Positions 16,813 to 24,952 of a stretch of DNA of 27,713 nucleotides are shown piece after piece. A program made the translations under genes and the position numbers. Below the pieces are notes generated by a model. The model made no database searches. It was not told the DNA's origin and saw only the letters and a program-made list of their open reading frames with translations. Position 1 is the first letter of the stretch. Each line of letters starts with the position of its first letter. The stretch is from DASSOY01 sp035776675. Its GTDB lineage: Bacteria; Bacillota; Bacilli; Bacillales; DASSOY01. Location: assembly GCA_035776675.1 (NCBI GenBank), contig DASTWO010000066.1, positions 1 through 27,713 of the forward strand, written 5' to 3'.

Positions 16813-17391
16813 TTATATATTTATATCATAACGCAACCCGACCACGTCGATGTTCAGAGACGCCCGTTGCCTCATAAAACCGGATACCGAACCCGGAACG
16901 TATGTAAACTCGGTAGGATGCGGAGTGACGTGAATTTCAGGGCCGTGTATCTTCCATTGAATCCGGACATCAGCCGGCTGATAATGAAATTTCACGCTGA
17001 ACGGAGATCTTGGCATCCAACCGATATTAAATCGGAGAGGCGGGTCGGAACTGTTAATTCGGCCAAGATCGGCAATCGGGTGACCTTTGTTTTCAATCTT
17101 CATCAATCGGTCACCTTGCCGCGCACGACGGGCAATCCCTTTCATAACAGCCTCGCGTCCGCGTCTGGCGAAATCCTCGATCAATTGATAGACCGATTTC
17201 AAATTCGCTTCGGCAAAGGCTTTTGACTGATCAATATCAAGCTTTCCCGGCAGCGTCTGTATAGACAATTCCGCTTTCGGCTGTCGAATCGTCATGTCTG
17301 CGCGTTGTTGATTCATCCGAAGTTTCGCATTTTGAGTTTGAAGCCCGATCTTTCCATAGGTGGCATCCATTCGCAAATGCGCCATTTTCAT
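16813..17391 (-). CDS. yviE: YviE-family protein (DUF6470)
   Basis: The function is unknown; the gene is conserved between flgL and fliW in Bacilli. The protein has repeated hydrophilic beta-like segments rich in Gln, Lys and Pro at the start (TIRQPKAELSIQTLPGKLDI) and the family signatures GIARRARQGDRLMKIENKG and RFNIGWMP. It is similar in length to B. subtilis YviE (about 191 aa). It lacks a signal peptide. ATG 17391 is preferred (GGGTGA 8 nt upstream); ATG 17385 and TTG 17397 are alternatives. It starts 13 bp after flgL. Confidence 0.88.
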   Translation of the reverse strand: MKMAHLRMDATYGKIGLQTQNAKLRMNQQRADMTIRQPKAELSIQTLPGKLDIDQSKAFAEANLKSVYQLIEDFARRGREAVMKGIARRARQGDRLMKIENKGHPIADLGRINSSDPPLRFNIGWMPRSPFSVKFHYQPADVRIQWKIHGPEIHVTPHPTEFTYVPGSVSGFMRQRASLNIDVVGLRYDINI

Positions 17392-17404
17392 GATCAATCA
17401 CCCG

Positions 17405-18319
17405 CTATCGAAGAAAATCCATCAACGTCGGCTGCATAATCCTCGCGCCGGCCGCCAACGCGGCACGGTGAACACTCTCCTGAATCTTCAAATTCATGAT
17501 CACTTTCTCTAAATCAACATCCTCGTTATCCGACAATATCTGCGAGGCAATCACCTTTTGGCTGCCCAACCGCTTTTCGACCATTTCTACACGATCATAA
17601 CGCGCTCCAAGCTCCGCCCGTTCTGACACAATATTGTCCAGCTTGTCTTTAATTCCGGAAAGATAACTGCCGATAGCCTCAGGTGAAGCGCCATTCTTAA
17701 GATCATTTTGAAGATCCGTCAATCCTTGAAACAGATCCTCAGTAAAGACTTGTGTCGGATCAACATTGACGCGAATTTCTATTCCGTCGTTCACTTCAAT
17801 TGTGACGTCATCACTATTGCCTGAAACCCTGATTCCTCCTGAAAGATCAACCGGTTTCACTTTCGTTTCCGTACCGGCAACTGTTATTGTCGTTCCTTTC
17901 GTATCCGTTCCATTGAAAATATATTTCCCGGCAACTCTTGTATTGGCGATGGAAGCCATTTGCTTCTTCAATTGCCCAATTTCGGTGGCGATATCATCCC
18001 TCTGGCTCACATCATACGTACCATTGCTTGCTTGAACAGTAAGCTCATATACCCGTTGCATCACCGACGTGGCTTCTTTCAATGCGTCTTCAGAGCTGTT
18101 CATCCACTTATAAGCAGTCGAAAGATTCCGCTGGTACTGCTCAACATGGCTTAGATTCGTACGGTATTCCATTCCCAACGTGGCTACAACGGGATCGTCT
18201 GACGGACGGGTAATCTTCTTCCCTGTAGCCAATTGATTTTGATATTTCGCCAGCCGTTGATAGCTGTCGCTTAAATTTCTGAGAAAATTCGTTGTCAGCA
18301 TACTTTGTGTTACACGCAT
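17405..18319 (-). CDS. flgL: flagellar hook-filament junction protein FlgL (HAP3)
   Basis: FlgL is the second hook-associated protein, forming the ring between FlgK and the first flagellin. The product (304 aa) has the flagellin-like N-terminus MRVTQSMLTTNFLRNLSDSY with KYQNQLATGKKITRPSDDPV, and a C-terminal helix ending with the IQESVHRAALAAGARIMQPT region. Length matches B. subtilis FlgL (298 aa). The start has GGCGGGG at good spacing. It lies 16 bp after flgK in the same transcript. Confidence 0.95.
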   Translation of the reverse strand: MRVTQSMLTTNFLRNLSDSYQRLAKYQNQLATGKKITRPSDDPVVATLGMEYRTNLSHVEQYQRNLSTAYKWMNSSEDALKEATSVMQRVYELTVQASNGTYDVSQRDDIATEIGQLKKQMASIANTRVAGKYIFNGTDTKGTTITVAGTETKVKPVDLSGGIRVSGNSDDVTIEVNDGIEIRVNVDPTQVFTEDLFQGLTDLQNDLKNGASPEAIGSYLSGIKDKLDNIVSERAELGARYDRVEMVEKRLGSQKVIASQILSDNEDVDLEKVIMNLKIQESVHRAALAAGARIMQPTLMDFLR

Positions 18320-18335
18320 CTTTCACACCCCGCCT

Positions 18336-19814
18336 TTATCGTCCTACGATTCCCATCTGGTTAATGATCCGATTCAACGTTTCATCGACTACCGTCACCA
18401 TACGTCCCGCCGCGTTATAAGCATGTTGAAACTTAATCAGGTTGACCATTTCTTCATCTACAGAAACACCGCTGACGGATTGACGCCGCTTATCAGCGGA
18501 TTGCATCAGGATTAAAGAACTGTCGGATAGCCTGTCCGCCTCCTGGGCTTCAACCGCCATTGAGCCAATTACACCTTCGTAGTAGTCTTTGAAATCCTTC
18601 ACCGTTGTGTTGACGCCGCCAAGGTCAATCGAACCTGTAATCACATCCGCCAGATCGATAGCGTTGCTGCCGTCTCCGGCGCTGCCATCATTGGATGCCG
18701 CAATATGGTTAAGTTCATTATCATCCAGAATGACATTAACACTCTGGGCGATCCTCTGGTTACCGCTGTTTGTCTGAATCTCAAAAAATTGATATCCGGT
18801 TTCGCCGTCAAGACCATATCCACTCTCTTGAACACTATTAAATGCCGTGACAAAATCACTGGCCATTGTATCCAAATGATCCAGCATCTCCGGATAATCC
18901 GAATTGTTGGCTTCTTTCAAACCCTGCAATTTTCCCGAAACCGATCCGTTAATCACATTATCATTCATAATAAATGTCGCTGTCCCGTCATTTTGATCAA
19001 TGTTCACTTCCAGATGATGGGCTCTCAAGTTCCGCCCGTCAACAAGCGTGATTTTCTCGCCTGTATCAGAAACAATCTTAATGGTGTAGCGGCCTTCGGC
19101 GATATCCAACGCTTCCCCGCCGCTGTCAACAGGGGTTACCTCAACATTTACGAGATTCGAAAGTTCATCGACCAACAGGTCACGCTTATCATACAGATCA
19201 TTAGCCAAATAGCCGTGAGGCTCCACCTGGCTGATTTGTTGATTCAAGCTATTAATCTGATCAGCAAGGGAATTGACTTCCTTTACTGAGACGTTCAGCT
19301 GCTTTTGAATGTCACCCCTTACCTGCTCAAGGGAACTCGAAAGATAACGAAACGTGTTAGCCAGAGCAATCCCGCGTTGGCGTACAGTTGCGCGGGTTCC
19401 TGTGTTCTCCGGATTGTTAGACAAATCTTCGAGAGATTCCCAGAATCGGGTGAAAGCTTTCGCCAGACCATCTTCGGACGGTTCCTTAAGGATATTTTCC
19501 ATCTTCGACAACGCCTGGCTGCGCGCTCCCCAATAACCGTATTTTGTATTTTCTCCGCGAAATTGCACATCCAGGAAGTCCCTCCGGACCCGCTGAACGG
19601 TTCCAGCTTCCACACCTGTTCCAACCTGCCCCGGCGCAACTGGATTATTCAATCCCGGAGTCGCATACGGTAACGTGGTTTTGAAATTCACCCTCTGCCT
19701 CGAATAACCTGGCGTATTGGCATTGGAAATATTATGGGCCGTTGTTTGCAATGCGGCCTGTTGGGCGAATAAAGCTCTTCTTGCAGTTTCAAGGCTTGCA
19801 AATGTCGAACGCAT
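18336..19814 (-). CDS. flgK: flagellar hook-filament junction protein FlgK (HAP1)
   Basis: FlgK is the first junction ring above the hook. The product (492 aa, B. subtilis 507) starts with the rod/hook family motif TARRALFAQQAALQTTAHNI and SNANTPGYSRQRV, and ends with VSVDEEMVNLIKFQHAYNAA GRMVTVVDETLN, the conserved C-terminal helix. The middle region is a variable surface-exposed domain. The start ATG has GAGAGG about 10 nt upstream. It lies 18 bp after flgN. Confidence 0.96.
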   Translation of the reverse strand: MRSTFASLETARRALFAQQAALQTTAHNISNANTPGYSRQRVNFKTTLPYATPGLNNPVAPGQVGTGVEAGTVQRVRRDFLDVQFRGENTKYGYWGARSQALSKMENILKEPSEDGLAKAFTRFWESLEDLSNNPENTGTRATVRQRGIALANTFRYLSSSLEQVRGDIQKQLNVSVKEVNSLADQINSLNQQISQVEPHGYLANDLYDKRDLLVDELSNLVNVEVTPVDSGGEALDIAEGRYTIKIVSDTGEKITLVDGRNLRAHHLEVNIDQNDGTATFIMNDNVINGSVSGKLQGLKEANNSDYPEMLDHLDTMASDFVTAFNSVQESGYGLDGETGYQFFEIQTNSGNQRIAQSVNVILDDNELNHIAASNDGSAGDGSNAIDLADVITGSIDLGGVNTTVKDFKDYYEGVIGSMAVEAQEADRLSDSSLILMQSADKRRQSVSGVSVDEEMVNLIKFQHAYNAAGRMVTVVDETLNRIINQMGIVGR

Positions 19815-19832
19815 ACGTGGTAACCTCTCTTT

Positions 19833-20333
19833 CTATGCTTGTGAATCAAACAGGGATCTGCCCGGTTGCCCGGGAGACTTTGCTTGATCGGGATGTCGGT
19901 AGTTAGCGGGCTCCTTGTTAGGTTGAAACAGGTGAAGCGACATATCAACGAACTTCAGGGATTGTTCGATTAATTCCTGGTTCAAAGCATTCTGCTGTTT
20001 CAGTTGGACGATCTCATCCATCAATCGGCTTTGGACCTCTAACAATTCCCGTTCCTCTTCTGGATTAGTGAACTTCAACAACTGCGACATTGAAACGTCT
20101 TCTCCGATGATCTCCTTCTCGGACAGAAATTCATCGACCCTGCGAATCCGCGTATCTTCCAGTTCCTTCAACTTCGCCGCGGCCGCCTCTTCTTTCTTCA
20201 TCAAAGCTTCCAGGGCTTTGATATCGCCTTCTTTCAAGACCCGAGTCTTTTCCTTTGCATGCTCATTGAGTGTCTTGTGGACAGATACAAGAGCTTCCAT
20301 CGTCTCAATCATCGGTTCCGCCGACAATGTCAT
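19833..20333 (-). CDS. flgN: flagellar export chaperone FlgN (YvyG)
   Basis: FlgN holds FlgK and FlgL before export. The product (166 aa) is almost wholly helical with a long coiled coil at about 10-130 (EALVSVHKTLNEHAKEKTRV...), then a disordered Pro/Gln-rich tail. The family features are Glu-rich helices and the NQELIEQSLKFVDMSLHLF stretch that contains the C-terminal client-binding helix. The start has AAGGAGGACTG, ideal. The gene lies directly upstream of its clients flgK and flgL. Confidence 0.9.
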   Translation of the reverse strand: MTLSAEPMIETMEALVSVHKTLNEHAKEKTRVLKEGDIKALEALMKKEEAAAAKLKELEDTRIRRVDEFLSEKEIIGEDVSMSQLLKFTNPEEERELLEVQSRLMDEIVQLKQQNALNQELIEQSLKFVDMSLHLFQPNKEPANYRHPDQAKSPGQPGRSLFDSQA

Positions 20334-20349
20334 CAGTCCTCCTTATCGC

Positions 20350-20610
20350 CTAGCGATTCTTCCAGAAATCATAGAATTTCTCCGCTGTTTTTTGCGGATC
20401 CACCTTATATTGGCCGGCATCGACCTTTGCCTTGATCTCGTCGATTTTTTCCTGGCGCTCAGCGGTTATATGCGACTTTTGCAACAATTGCTTTGCTTCT
20501 GGGGAGATTTCAAGCTGATCCCGCCGGCTCACTCCTTGATTCAGCTGAGCCTGTTCCTGTGTGCTTTTATAAGGATGGATGTTCGAATGATTCACACCAT
20601 TGATTTTCAT
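20350..20610 (-). CDS. flgM: anti-sigma-D factor FlgM
   Basis: FlgM binds SigD and keeps it inactive until the hook-basal body is complete and FlgM is secreted or otherwise removed. The product (86 aa) starts MKINGVNHSNIHPYKSTQEQ, has the DQLEISPEAKQLLQ stretch and a C-terminal helix IKAKVDAGQYKVDPQKTAEK, the region that holds the sigma factor. B. subtilis FlgM is 88 aa. The ribosome-binding site GAGGTG is well placed. It is under a perfect SigD promoter, so the inhibitor is under its own target's control. Confidence 0.95.
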   Translation of the reverse strand: MKINGVNHSNIHPYKSTQEQAQLNQGVSRRDQLEISPEAKQLLQKSHITAERQEKIDEIKAKVDAGQYKVDPQKTAEKFYDFWKNR

Positions 20611-20642
20611 AATTTCACCTCAACCTTTTTCCTTCTATATAA

Positions 20643-20669
20643 ATATCGGCATTCCTTCCGAAAAGTTTA
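20643..20669 (-). promoter_or_regulatory. consensus SigD promoter of flgM-flgN-flgK-flgL
   Basis: On the minus strand TAAA (20666-20669), a 15-bp spacer and GCCGATAT (20643-20650) fit the SigD consensus exactly. The flgM start codon is about 33 bp downstream. This is the best SigD site in the window. Confidence 0.95.
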
Positions 20670-20830
20670 ACTTTATTCGCCCAAGAGTCTGAAACCGGAA
20701 CTCGGACTAAGGAAGTCACAATCTGCTGTCTCCTTCAAGCAGTCATAAAGCGCCTCAAACGGTAAAATTCAGGGACCCCGTCAGGAATTATATGTACGTC
20801 ATTACGCCAAATCACAATTGATCCCATTTG
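20670..20830 (-). other. yvyF-flgM intergenic gap, mostly without a clear feature
   Basis: Between the yvyF stop and the SigD promoter there is a TATAAT (20787-20792) with TTGTGA 19 bp upstream, a poor SigA candidate. A 31-residue open frame (MGSIVIWRNDVHIIPDGVPE...) continues in the yvyF frame after the stop and one extra codon, but has no ribosome-binding site. I see nothing firm here. Confidence 0.3.
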
Positions 20831-21238
20831 CTACTGATCGGAAAAATAAGTTTTCGCTGCGCGGCTTTCCCTTTTCCGGCGTTCAAAGTCCTGCTCACGA
20901 TCATAGAGTTCCAGACTTTCTTTAAGTTCTCCACGGCATTCGCCGCATAGTTTCCCTTTACGGATCGGATTGCCGCAAGAATCACACGGATAACGCAAAT
21001 TCGGAAAATCCGCCAAACGCAACCGTCCTTCTTTTATAAAACGGGTGATTGTCTTCTCTGGCACCTCAGTCGCTTCGCAAATTTCAGCCATGGTTGCGCT
21101 CCGATTCTTCTGCTCCCGAATAAAGACGTACACAGTCTCAAACATTTCCTCTTCCTTCTCGTAACAGGAGTTACAAATGCTGCGGACGCCTTTGACAAAT
21201 AATTGTCCGCAATTGGGACAATTGGCCAACTGGCTCAT
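20831..21238 (-). CDS. yvyF: YvyF, flagellar-operon zinc-ribbon/HTH protein
   Basis: This is a conserved protein of flagellar operons in Bacilli, likely a regulator. The product has 135 aa. It shows an N-terminal Cys4 knuckle (CPNCG at 8-12 and CNSC around 22-25), a helix-turn-helix-like centre (TMAEICEATEVPEKTITRFI) and a second Cys4 cluster (CDSCG and CGEC around 84-102), followed by an Arg/Glu-rich helix. B. subtilis YvyF is 139 aa with the same layout. The ATG at 21238 is preferred (AAGGAG upstream); the frame extends ten codons further without a start signal. It follows comFC at a distance of 79 bp, with a SigD-like promoter in the gap. Confidence 0.88.
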   Translation of the reverse strand: MSQLANCPNCGQLFVKGVRSICNSCYEKEEEMFETVYVFIREQKNRSATMAEICEATEVPEKTITRFIKEGRLRLADFPNLRYPCDSCGNPIRKGKLCGECRGELKESLELYDREQDFERRKRESRAAKTYFSDQ

Positions 21239-21274
21239 TCCATTCCTCTCCTTTGCTTCTCTTTCCACTATTAC

Positions 21275-21301
21275 ATATCGGCATCGTTAGAGAAATGTTA
21301 A
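21275..21301 (-). promoter_or_regulatory. SigD promoter upstream of yvyF
   Basis: The minus strand has GCCGATAT (21275-21282), a perfect SigD -10, and TTAA (21298-21301) 15 bp upstream, one mismatch. It would drive yvyF and reinforce the flgM genes. Confidence 0.75.
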
Positions 21302-21317
21302 CATGACTTAGGCTTAT

Positions 21318-22034
21318 TTAACCTCTGGCAATCGTCATGGAAGAAACTGAAGCCGCCTCGCTTTCAAGCAGCACTTTGGCGGCTCGCCTCACCGTTGCTC
21401 CTGTCGTATAAATATCATCAATGAGTAAAATATCTTTACCACGGATCCGCTCGGCTTCCCCGCAATACTGAAAGACCGGTTTCTCAAGATGAAGCCTTTC
21501 CGTTCTCGACTTTTTACTCTGTTTCTGCTCATGGACCGTTCTTTCGAGCACCTCGCAAACCGGCGCCGGCAACAACCGAGCTAATTCAGCCGCCTGATTG
21601 AATCCACGTTCATATAACCGCTCCGAACTGAGAGGAATCGGAACAACAAGAGTGCCGGAAAACACCTCACGGTACAATTGAATCCAGGCCCATTCAAAGC
21701 CTCTTACAACGACAGCGTCACCCCGAAACTTGAAAAGCGCCACTATCTCTTTCAAGAATTCATTATACACATACAAGGAACGGTTCTTCACCAGCAAACC
21801 GCCCCATTCACCCTCCTCCCACCGAATACAGTCGTAACACAAATCGCCATTGCGATAATCGGAAGACAAATCGAGAAAAGACCGACCGCAAATCCGGCAA
21901 AGCGGCTTACGCAACACCATGAGCCCTTCACGACAAACTCGGCACAATACATCAGGCCGCGAAAGGCCGAACACCTCTTTCCAGCTGACCCCTTCGGTAA
22001 TTTCGGCATCACACCATAAACAATGACTAGCCAT
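21318..22034 (-). CDS. comFC: competence protein ComFC (phosphoribosyltransferase-like)
   Basis: ComFC is required for DNA uptake in transformation, with ComFA. The product (238 aa) has an N-terminal zinc-finger part with five Cys motifs (CLWC, CRVC, CRICG, CYDC), then a PRTase-type core with PIPLSSERLYERGFNQAAEL and the phosphate loop ILLIDDIYTTGATVRRAAKV. It matches the ComFC/GntX family in length and motifs. The ATG at 22034 has GGAAAGGGG about 13 nt upstream, a rather long spacing. It starts 9 bp after comFA, so translation is probably coupled. comFB, present between them in B. subtilis, is missing. Confidence 0.94.
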   Translation of the reverse strand: MASHCLWCDAEITEGVSWKEVFGLSRPDVLCRVCREGLMVLRKPLCRICGRSFLDLSSDYRNGDLCYDCIRWEEGEWGGLLVKNRSLYVYNEFLKEIVALFKFRGDAVVVRGFEWAWIQLYREVFSGTLVVPIPLSSERLYERGFNQAAELARLLPAPVCEVLERTVHEQKQSKKSRTERLHLEKPVFQYCGEAERIRGKDILLIDDIYTTGATVRRAAKVLLESEAASVSSMTIARG

Positions 22035-22043
22035 TTAAAAAAA

Positions 22044-23543
22044 TCAACCCCTTTCCCGTGGAAAAGCTTCACGATTCATCGCTTTGATATGTCTTCGCGC
22101 ATCCAGCATGGCTTTCGTCCTCCCATAATGGAAATATAAAATTTCTCCGCCCGGAGCCGATGAACTTCGACCAACTCTGCCCGACACTTGCACAAGCGCC
22201 TGTTCCGTGAACACCTTATCATCAGCACCCAAAACAACTACATCAACATTGGCAACGGTCACACCGCGCTCAAGAATGGTAGTCGTCACAATAATCGGCG
22301 CCTCTCTGGATCGAAACTGTTGAACTTTCTCCCGGCGCTCTCCGTCCTCCGCATGAACGCCAATAACCCGCTCATCGACCGCCTGAAGAATACCGGTCAC
22401 CTTCTCCAATACTTCAACCGACGGCACAAACAGAAAGGCCTGCCTCTCGTTGTGAAGTTGTCGAACCGCCCACTCGTAAGCCGCTTCCGGCAACTTTCCC
22501 TTTTTCAATGATTTCCGCCAATTTCCGCACCATCGGAAGGTCGGAATAGGCAATGGATGCCCGTGATAGCGCCGCGAAATCCGTACGCCGGCGAGTTCTT
22601 CTTTTTCATAACGTTTTTTCAAAGGTCGATCCGGGGTTGCCGTAAGATAAACCATGGTCGCATCGGATTTCTTCGCCTGATCCACCGCATAAATCAACAC
22701 TCTGTCTGTACTGAACGGAAAAGCGTCCACCTCGTCGATGATAATAAAATCAAACGCTTCTTTATAGCGAAGCAGCTGATGAGTCGTTGACAAGACAAGC
22801 TGTCCCTGCTTGCCGCGATCTTCACTTCCGCCATACAACACTATCATCTCCGTCTTCGGGAAAGCATCGCGAAAACGCGGAGCCAATTCCAGAATCACAT
22901 CCGTCCTCGGAGAAGCCAAACACACTCGCTGCCCTTGCCGCAAAGCCTCTTCTATCGCTTGAAACAGCACCTCCGTTTTGCCAGCTCCGCATACAGCCCA
23001 AACCAACAATTCCTCTGATTGACCGACGGCGGAAGCAACCTTGTCCGAAGCAATGCTTTGAGGGTCTGAAAGTTTCCCGTCCCAGGCCAATGGCCGAGCA
23101 TGACCAGAATAGGGAACCTCAGGTCCACACCAACGAACCAGCGGCGTACACATACTGACTCGCCCCATCATGATACATTCCCGGCAATAAGGACATGCCT
23201 TCCCACAACGTGAACACGGAAAAGTAGCGAACCTCCGCTGGACATCGTTCCCACAACGACAACAAACATATTGACCATTTTCCCGGATAAGACCCGCGGA
23301 ATAAGCCACATAACCTTTGAGATAATGTTCATGAATGGATTCAAGCGAATAAGGAAGTTCGTCAGGCAACAACTGCTTGCCTTGAAGGAAATGTTGAAGA
23401 GATTCGGAGAAAGAATACGTTGAATCGAGCGTCGGGGGCAGGGGTTCGTGAAACTCGCCGCTAGGATCGGCGGAGCCAATAGTGGAGAAAGACTCGGGAA
23501 TCAAGAACGGCCGCCCGTCGGAATGATGCAATATGAATTTCAT
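22044..23543 (-). CDS. comFA: competence helicase-like ATPase ComFA
   Basis: ComFA is a membrane-associated DEAD-box-type ATPase that powers single-stranded DNA import through ComEC. The product (499 aa) has an N-terminal zinc-finger region (residues 94-123: CCRCG, CSRCG, CPYCREC), Walker A GAGKT (186-190), a Walker B/DEAD variant DEVD (270-273), the SAT-type motif LTATPDRP, and the C-terminal helicase motif QVSGRVGRS. B. subtilis ComFA is 463 aa. The start has GGAGG 6 nt upstream. The upstream gap has AAAA-N5-TTTA-type sequence resembling half ComK boxes but no clean pair, so ComK control cannot be asserted. Confidence 0.95.
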   Translation of the reverse strand: MKFILHHSDGRPFLIPESFSTIGSADPSGEFHEPLPPTLDSTYSFSESLQHFLQGKQLLPDELPYSLESIHEHYLKGYVAYSAGLIRENGQYVCCRCGNDVQRRFATFPCSRCGKACPYCRECIMMGRVSMCTPLVRWCGPEVPYSGHARPLAWDGKLSDPQSIASDKVASAVGQSEELLVWAVCGAGKTEVLFQAIEEALRQGQRVCLASPRTDVILELAPRFRDAFPKTEMIVLYGGSEDRGKQGQLVLSTTHQLLRYKEAFDFIIIDEVDAFPFSTDRVLIYAVDQAKKSDATMVYLTATPDRPLKKRYEKEELAGVRISRRYHGHPLPIPTFRWCGNWRKSLKKGKLPEAAYEWAVRQLHNERQAFLFVPSVEVLEKVTGILQAVDERVIGVHAEDGERREKVQQFRSREAPIIVTTTILERGVTVANVDVVVLGADDKVFTEQALVQVSGRVGRSSSAPGGEILYFHYGRTKAMLDARRHIKAMNREAFPRERG

Positions 23544-23640
23544 AGGGAACCTCCGGAAGGGTAGATTTTACGTCGAGAGATGAGGAAATAAAAGAGTTTG
23601 AGGATTTGCTGCCCGGAATTTGCGTGGGGAATCCAGGTTT

Positions 23641-23721
23641 CGTGAATAAATTGGCTTTTTCGTGCATTTATCCTGATTTTCGTGCATATAATCGAATTTT
23701 TCGCGCATATAATCGAAACTC
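23641..23721. repeat. short 20-bp-period array upstream of comFA
   Basis: Four consecutive units begin CGTGAATA (23641), CGTGCATT (23661), CGTGCATA (23681) and CGCGCATA (23702). Spacing is 20, 20 and 21 bp. The two right-hand units share CATATAATCGAA. The T-tracts before each core also recur. The period and the GCAT position are the same as in the larger array near degU (26983-27391). It lies between the ptsH terminator and comFA; no protein or stable RNA fold is evident. Confidence 0.75.
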
Positions 23722-23830
23722 AATGTCATTCACCAGGTTGTCAATACCTCATGACACATGATTCCGGAATAATAGAAGAGTTTTGCCTGAGAAATATCAA
23801 TTTCCCGCAAAAACCGCCGCAATCTGATCA

Positions 23831-23868
23831 AGAAAAAAAAAGAAAAAGGCGAGCCAAATGAACCCGCC
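23831..23868 (-). terminator. terminator of the nag-ptsH operon
   Basis: On the minus strand GGCGGG (23863-23868) pairs with CTCGCC (23848-23853) through one wobble; TTTTTCTTTTTTTTT follows. It ends the transcript 16 bp after the HPr stop. Confidence 0.85.
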
Positions 23869-23883
23869 TGCCGGCAACCGCCC

Positions 23884-24156
23884 TTAGAGCGGCTTGCCGA
23901 TTGATTCTTCGTCGATCAGCGCGGCTAAACCTTCAATCGCCGATTCCGCGTCATTTCCTTCAGCGGAAATCGTGACTTCGGCACCTTTAGAAACGCCGAG
24001 CGACATTACACCCATAATCGATTTCAAGTTCACCGATTTACCGTTGTACGACAACTGGACATCGGACTGGTATTGTCCGGCCTTGTTGACAACTGCGGTA
24101 GCCGGGCGGGCGTGTAACCCTGTCTCATGAGTAATAGCAAAAGATTTCTTCGGCAT
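23884..24156 (-). CDS. ptsH: HPr phosphocarrier protein of the nag operon
   Basis: HPr carries phosphate from Enzyme I to sugar-specific IIA domains; in Firmicutes its Ser46-phosphorylated form is the co-repressor of CcpA. The product (90 aa from the ATG at 24156) has His15 in GLHARPAT (residues 13-20) and Ser46 in VNLKSIMGVMSLG, so it is both a true PTS carrier and a target of HPr kinase, unlike Crh, which lacks His15. The start is preceded by AAAGGAG. It is the last gene of nagA-nagB-nagR-ptsH. No ptsI is present here, so this could be the only HPr or a second copy. In B. subtilis ptsH sits with ptsG and ptsI. Confidence 0.9.
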   Translation of the reverse strand: MPKKSFAITHETGLHARPATAVVNKAGQYQSDVQLSYNGKSVNLKSIMGVMSLGVSKGAEVTISAEGNDAESAIEGLAALIDEESIGKPL

Positions 24157-24202
24157 ATGGCACAGCTCCTTTCCTGGTAAGTTCAGTTTATCACAAACAG
24201 GC

Positions 24203-24934
24203 TTAATCGGAAATACGATGCATATCAATAATAAATTTGTAACGATCGGCCCGATAGGCCGATTTCACAAGCTCAAAGGGAGTTCCATCAGCTAAATAGG
24301 TATTTTGTCGGATTAATAAGATAGGGGAGCCTTTCGGAATCCCCAGCGCCTCACTTTCGGACTCGTGTGCGGCTGATGATTCGATCACCTGTCTTGCATA
24401 ATCAATCGGTGACGGCAAACTTCCTGCGACATAGTCATATAGAGAGCCATGCGCATGTTCTTCAGTCAACCCCTCCGCAAGACGGACGGGAATGATATTG
24501 GTTTCCAACGCCATCGGCAAGCCGTCCGCCAAACGGACCCGCTTAATTTCATAGGCGGGCTCGGATGACTCGACAGCCAGTTCTTCGGCTGTTTGATCAG
24601 AAACGGAGACAACCTCGAAACGGACAAGCCGACTACTTGGCTTCATTCCTCTCGCTATCATGTCTTCAGTGAAACTCGTCACCCTGTGCAGGGGCTGCTC
24701 AATTTTCTTCCTGGCCACAAATGTCCCTTTCCCTTTTTGACGGTACAGATAACCTTCGTTGACCAGATCGCTGATCGCCTGTCTCACCGTCATCCGGCTG
24801 ATACCGTGCTGCTCGGCAAACTCTCGTTCAGAAGGGATCAGATCTCCCGGCACCAGTTCCTTTTGATCAATACGATTCTTGATTTCTTCTTCCAATTGAA
24901 AATATATCGGAAGCGGCGACTGCTTATCGACCAT
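24203..24934 (-). CDS. nagR: GntR/HutC-family repressor NagR (YvoA)
   Basis: NagR represses GlcNAc use and is released by glucosamine-6-P or GlcNAc-6-P in B. subtilis. The product (243 aa) has an N-terminal winged helix (about 8-72, including EREFAEQHGISRMTVRQAIS and GYLYRQKGKGTFVA) and a C-terminal UTRA effector domain (about 90-235). Length matches B. subtilis NagR (243 aa). The start has AAAGGAG upstream and lies 18 bp after nagB. The operator-like site at 26923-26939 is the obvious target. Confidence 0.93.
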   Translation of the reverse strand: MVDKQSPLPIYFQLEEEIKNRIDQKELVPGDLIPSEREFAEQHGISRMTVRQAISDLVNEGYLYRQKGKGTFVARKKIEQPLHRVTSFTEDMIARGMKPSSRLVRFEVVSVSDQTAEELAVESSEPAYEIKRVRLADGLPMALETNIIPVRLAEGLTEEHAHGSLYDYVAGSLPSPIDYARQVIESSAAHESESEALGIPKGSPILLIRQNTYLADGTPFELVKSAYRADRYKFIIDMHRISD

Positions 24935-24952
24935 AGTCGTCTCCTTTCACTA

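Noticed and set aside
20734..20830. 31-residue frame after the yvyF stop
   Set aside because: It lacks a ribosome-binding site and shows no known similarity; stop-codon readthrough is not supported by anything in the sequence.
23544..23660. ComK boxes upstream of comFA
   Set aside because: Several AAAA-N5-TTTA-like stretches exist, but none forms a clean paired box at a standard spacing, and they coincide with the T-rich parts of the repeat units.
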